Made by a program: the position numbers and the translations under genes. From Rhodobacteraceae bacterium UBA6796 (GTDB taxonomy: Bacteria > Pseudomonadota > Alphaproteobacteria > Rhodobacterales > Rhodobacteraceae): a stretch of DNA of 64,000 bases. The notes below the pieces were generated by a model. That model was not told where the DNA came from, searched no databases, and saw only the letters and a list, made by a program, of their open reading frames with translations. Of this stretch, positions 61,750 through 64,000 are shown in pieces. Every line of letters starts with the position of its first letter. Position 1 is the stretch's first letter. The stretch covers positions 62,001 to 126,000 of the forward strand of contig DKFM01000006.1 in the NCBI GenBank assembly GCA_002452815.1. The letters run 5' to 3'.

Positions 61750-62862
61750 ATGAAATTCGTTCCCCTCGTCAACGCGGTTCTGGTCAGTGCAACGCTCTAC
61801 GCACTGGTCTTCGAACGCGACCGGCTGATGGGATTTGTCGGCAGCCCCCCGGCCCCCGAAACCGCCGCCCCCGCAGAGGCGCCGCCGCAACAGGCAGTGG
61901 CGGTGCAGGCGGTGCAGTCAGTCGCGCGCCCGGTCGATCAGGCGGTGCTGACCCGCGGCCAGACCGAAGCCGCGCGCCGGGTCGAGGTGCGTTCGGAAAC
62001 CAGCGCGCGGGTGATCTCGGACCCGTTGCGGCGCGGCGCCGAGGTGCGGGCCGGCGATGTGCTGTGCCAGCTTGATCCCGGCACCCGGCTGGCGGCCCTG
62101 GCCGAGGCGCGCGCAAAACTGACAGAGGCGCAGCTGAACGCCACCGCCGCCGAAAAGCTGCAGGCAGGCGGCTATCGCTCGGAGACCGCGGCGGCGGCGG
62201 CCACGGCCAGCCTGCAAGAGGCACAGGCCGGGCTGGAGGCCGCCACGCGCGAAATCGGGCGGCTGACCATCACCGCGCCCTTCGACGGGATTCTGGAAGA
62301 CGACAGCGCCGAACTGGGCAGCCTGCTGGGCGCGGGCAGCCTGTGCGCCACGGTCATCGCGCTGGACCCGATCCGGCTGGTGGGCTTCGTGGCGGAAACC
62401 GAAATCGACCGCATCGCGCCGGGGGCAACGGTCGCGGCACGGCTGGCGACGGGGCGCGAGGTGACCGGGCAGGTCACCTATCTGTCGCGGTCCGCCGATG
62501 CCACCACCCGCACCTTCCGCATCGAAGCCGCGGTCGACAACCCCGACCGCACGATCCGCGAGGGTCAGACCGTCGAGATGCGGATCATGGCCGAGGGGAC
62601 GCAGGCACATTTCCTGCCGGCTTCGGCGCTGACGCTGAACGATGCGGGCGATCTGGGGCTGCGGGTCGCGCAGGAGGGCGTGGCGCGCTTCCTGCCCGCC
62701 ACCTTCCTGCGCGACACCCCCGAGGGCGTCTGGCTGACCGGCCTGCCCGCGGCGATCGACGTGATCGTGGTCGGGCAGGATTATGTGACCGACGGCACCG
62801 CGCTGGCCGTCACCCTGCGCGACACGCCCCCCGAAGCAACGGCGCCGGAGCCGCAACAATGA
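61750..62862 (+). CDS. RND efflux periplasmic adaptor (second pair)
   Basis: A 370-residue HlyD/AcrA-type membrane fusion protein. An uncleaved N-terminal anchor (VPLVNAVLVSATLYALVF) is followed by lipoyl halves (RRGAEVRAGDVLCQLDPG and ITAPFDGILEDDSAELGSLLGAG), a coiled-coil (about residues 115-170) and barrel domains. Its stop overlaps the permease ATG by 4 bp. The 200-bp gap before it (to 61547) is the divergent promoter region with the TPR gene. Confidence 0.9.
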   Translation: MKFVPLVNAVLVSATLYALVFERDRLMGFVGSPPAPETAAPAEAPPQQAVAVQAVQSVARPVDQAVLTRGQTEAARRVEVRSETSARVISDPLRRGAEVRAGDVLCQLDPGTRLAALAEARAKLTEAQLNATAAEKLQAGGYRSETAAAAATASLQEAQAGLEAATREIGRLTITAPFDGILEDDSAELGSLLGAGSLCATVIALDPIRLVGFVAETEIDRIAPGATVAARLATGREVTGQVTYLSRSADATTRTFRIEAAVDNPDRTIREGQTVEMRIMAEGTQAHFLPASALTLNDAGDLGLRVAQEGVARFLPATFLRDTPEGVWLTGLPAAIDVIVVGQDYVTDGTALAVTLRDTPPEATAPEPQQ

Positions 62863-64000
62863 GCGGGCTGATCGACTGGGCCGCCGCCCGGGCGCGCATG
62901 GTCCTGGCCTTCGTCGCGATGACGGTGATCGCGGGGCTGTTTGCCTATACCGGCCTGCCCAAGGAAGGCGAGCCGGATATCGAGATCCCGACGCTGTTCA
63001 TCTCGGTCCCCTTCCCCGGCATCTCCGCCGCCGACAGCGAGAAATTGCTGATCAAGACGATGGAAACCGAACTGGCCGATCTGGACGGGCTGAAAACCAT
63101 GTCCGGCACCGCGCTGGAAAACTATGCCGGGCTGATGCTGGAATTCGATTTCGGCTGGGACAAGACCAAGATCATCGCCGATGTGCGCGATGCGATGAAC
63201 ACCGCCGAGGGCAAATTCCCGGACGGGGCCGAGAAATACACGATCAACGAGATCAACTTCTCGGAATTTCCGGTGGTCGTCGTCACCCTGTCGGGGCGCG
63301 CGCCCGAACGCACCCTGCTGCGGCTGGCCAAGGAGTTGCAGGACCGGCTTGAAGGGCTCGAACCCGTGCTGGAGGCCACGCTGGCAGGCCACCGCGACGA
63401 AATGGTCGAGGTGCTGATCGACCCGCTGCGGCTGGAGGCCTATAACGTCACCGCGCCCGAACTGATTGCGGTGGTGCAGCAAAACAACCAGCTGATCGCG
63501 GCGGGCGAGATCGAAACCCCGGGCGGCGCGTTCTCGGTCAAGATCCCGTCCAGTTTCGACACGGCCGCCGACATCTATGCCCTGCCGGTGAAAACCAATG
63601 GCGAACGGGTGGTAACACTGGGCGATCTGGCCGAAATCCGGCTGACCTTCGAGGACCGCACCGGCACCGCGCGCTTCAACGGCAAGTCGACCGTCGCGCT
63701 GCAGATCGTCAAGCGCAAGGGCTACAACATCATCGACACGGTGGCGCTGGTGCGCGACACGGTGGCGGCAGAACAGGCGCGCTGGCCCGCCGCCCTGCAA
63801 GAGGCGGTGGATGTCGGTGTCTCGCTCGATCAATCCAAGACCGTGGGCGCGATGGTCAGCCAGCTGGAAGGCTCTGTGCTGACCGCGATTGCGCTGGTGA
63901 TGATCGTGGTGCTGGCGACGCTGGGCACCCGCTCGGCGCTGCTGGTCGGCTTCTCGATCCCGACCTCGTTCCTGCTGACCTTCCTTCTGCTGGGCGCGAT
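62859..64000 (+). CDS. RND-family efflux permease, 3' end outside window (second pair)
   Basis: The frame is open from the ATG at 62859 to the window end (about 380 codons), covering TM1 (about residues 14-31), the first porter domain with PKEGEPDIEIPTLFISVPFPGISAADSEKLLIKTMETEL, and the start of the TM2-TM3 region (VLTAIALVMIVVLATLGTRSALLVG). It is coupled to the adaptor by an ATGA overlap. It differs in sequence from the permease at 51809-55033 and is a separate system. Substrate unknown. Confidence 0.9.
   Translation, partial: MSGLIDWAAARARMVLAFVAMTVIAGLFAYTGLPKEGEPDIEIPTLFISVPFPGISAADSEKLLIKTMETELADLDGLKTMSGTALENYAGLMLEFDFGWDKTKIIADVRDAMNTAEGKFPDGAEKYTINEINFSEFPVVVVTLSGRAPERTLLRLAKELQDRLEGLEPVLEATLAGHRDEMVEVLIDPLRLEAYNVTAPELIAVVQQNNQLIAAGEIETPGGAFSVKIPSSFDTAADIYALPVKTNGERVVTLGDLAEIRLTFEDRTGTARFNGKSTVALQIVKRKGYNIIDTVALVRDTVAAEQARWPAALQEAVDVGVSLDQSKTVGAMVSQLEGSVLTAIALVMIVVLATLGTRSALLVGFSIPTSFLLTFLLLGA

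Overview
The window is 64 kb of high-GC DNA from an alphaproteobacterium of the family Rhodobacteraceae. The strongest taxonomic hint is the sulfur-oxidation (sox) cluster. After removal of the predicted signal peptide, the second-heme histidine and the reactive cysteine of SoxA fall at mature positions 181 and 222, the numbering I remember for Rhodovulum sulfidophilum SoxA. A Rhodovulum or close relative is therefore likely, but this is inference. Most of the window is core chromosome in conserved synteny blocks: surE-pcm-nlpD, tatABC, TPR-bamB-der, ppiD-trpE and trpGDC-moaC-moeA-lexA. No prophage, insertion sequence or CRISPR array was seen.

Layout. 1-3086: the 3' part of a LacI-type regulator, a GH1 beta-glucosidase and glucokinase (sugar use). 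3198-8132: a compact chemotaxis operon, STAS-cheY-cheA-cheW-cheR-cheY plus a small CheZ/CheT-like protein, with no cheB, cheD or receptor. 8249-8325: tRNA-Pro(UGG) on the minus strand. 8510-13780: DUF192 protein, double cold-shock protein, pdxH, fabI, a LysE exporter, gpt and an aminotransferase. 13846-24033: a SurA/PpiD-type foldase and trpE, a divergent deacetylase, then trpG-trpD-small zinc-finger protein-trpC-moaC-moeA and lexA with its own SOS promoter. 24108-31212: comEC (minus), gltX, gltA, DUF1284, bioY (minus) and a short-chain dehydrogenase. 31367-41539: surE-pcm-nlpD, an AspT-type exchanger, DUF815 ATPase with tatC-tatB-tatA (minus), a short HTH regulator, MarC, a retropepsin-like protease and CorA.

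41706-56003 is the accessory centre of the window. The minus-strand sox genes run soxV-W-X-Y-Z-A-B-C-D, and soxS-soxR-soxT diverge on the plus strand. This is the lithotrophic thiosulfate/sulfide oxidation system: SoxYZ carries the sulfur, SoxAX loads it, SoxB hydrolyses sulfate off, SoxCD oxidises the sulfane sulfur, and SoxV/W/S supply periplasmic thiol reductant. SoxR is an ArsR-family repressor whose three cysteines have exactly the spacing of the persulfide sensor SqrR. SoxD is a short single-heme form and soxEFGH are absent. Next to soxT, an RND efflux pair on the minus strand has a perfect ATTC-N8-GAAT palindrome in its upstream region, which resembles the SqrR operator. This is my best candidate for an undescribed regulatory link, a sulfide-responsive efflux pump.

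56217-64000: serS, a small unknown protein, der, a BamB-like lipoprotein, a TPR membrane protein (the yfgM-bamB-der arrangement), and a second RND adaptor/permease pair that runs off the window end.

A family of dispersed palindromic repeats, with core GGAGTATTT and CCAAGAAGAA in inverted arms, occurs at eight places, always just downstream of a stop codon and often between convergent genes. It probably serves as a terminator or transcript-end element.
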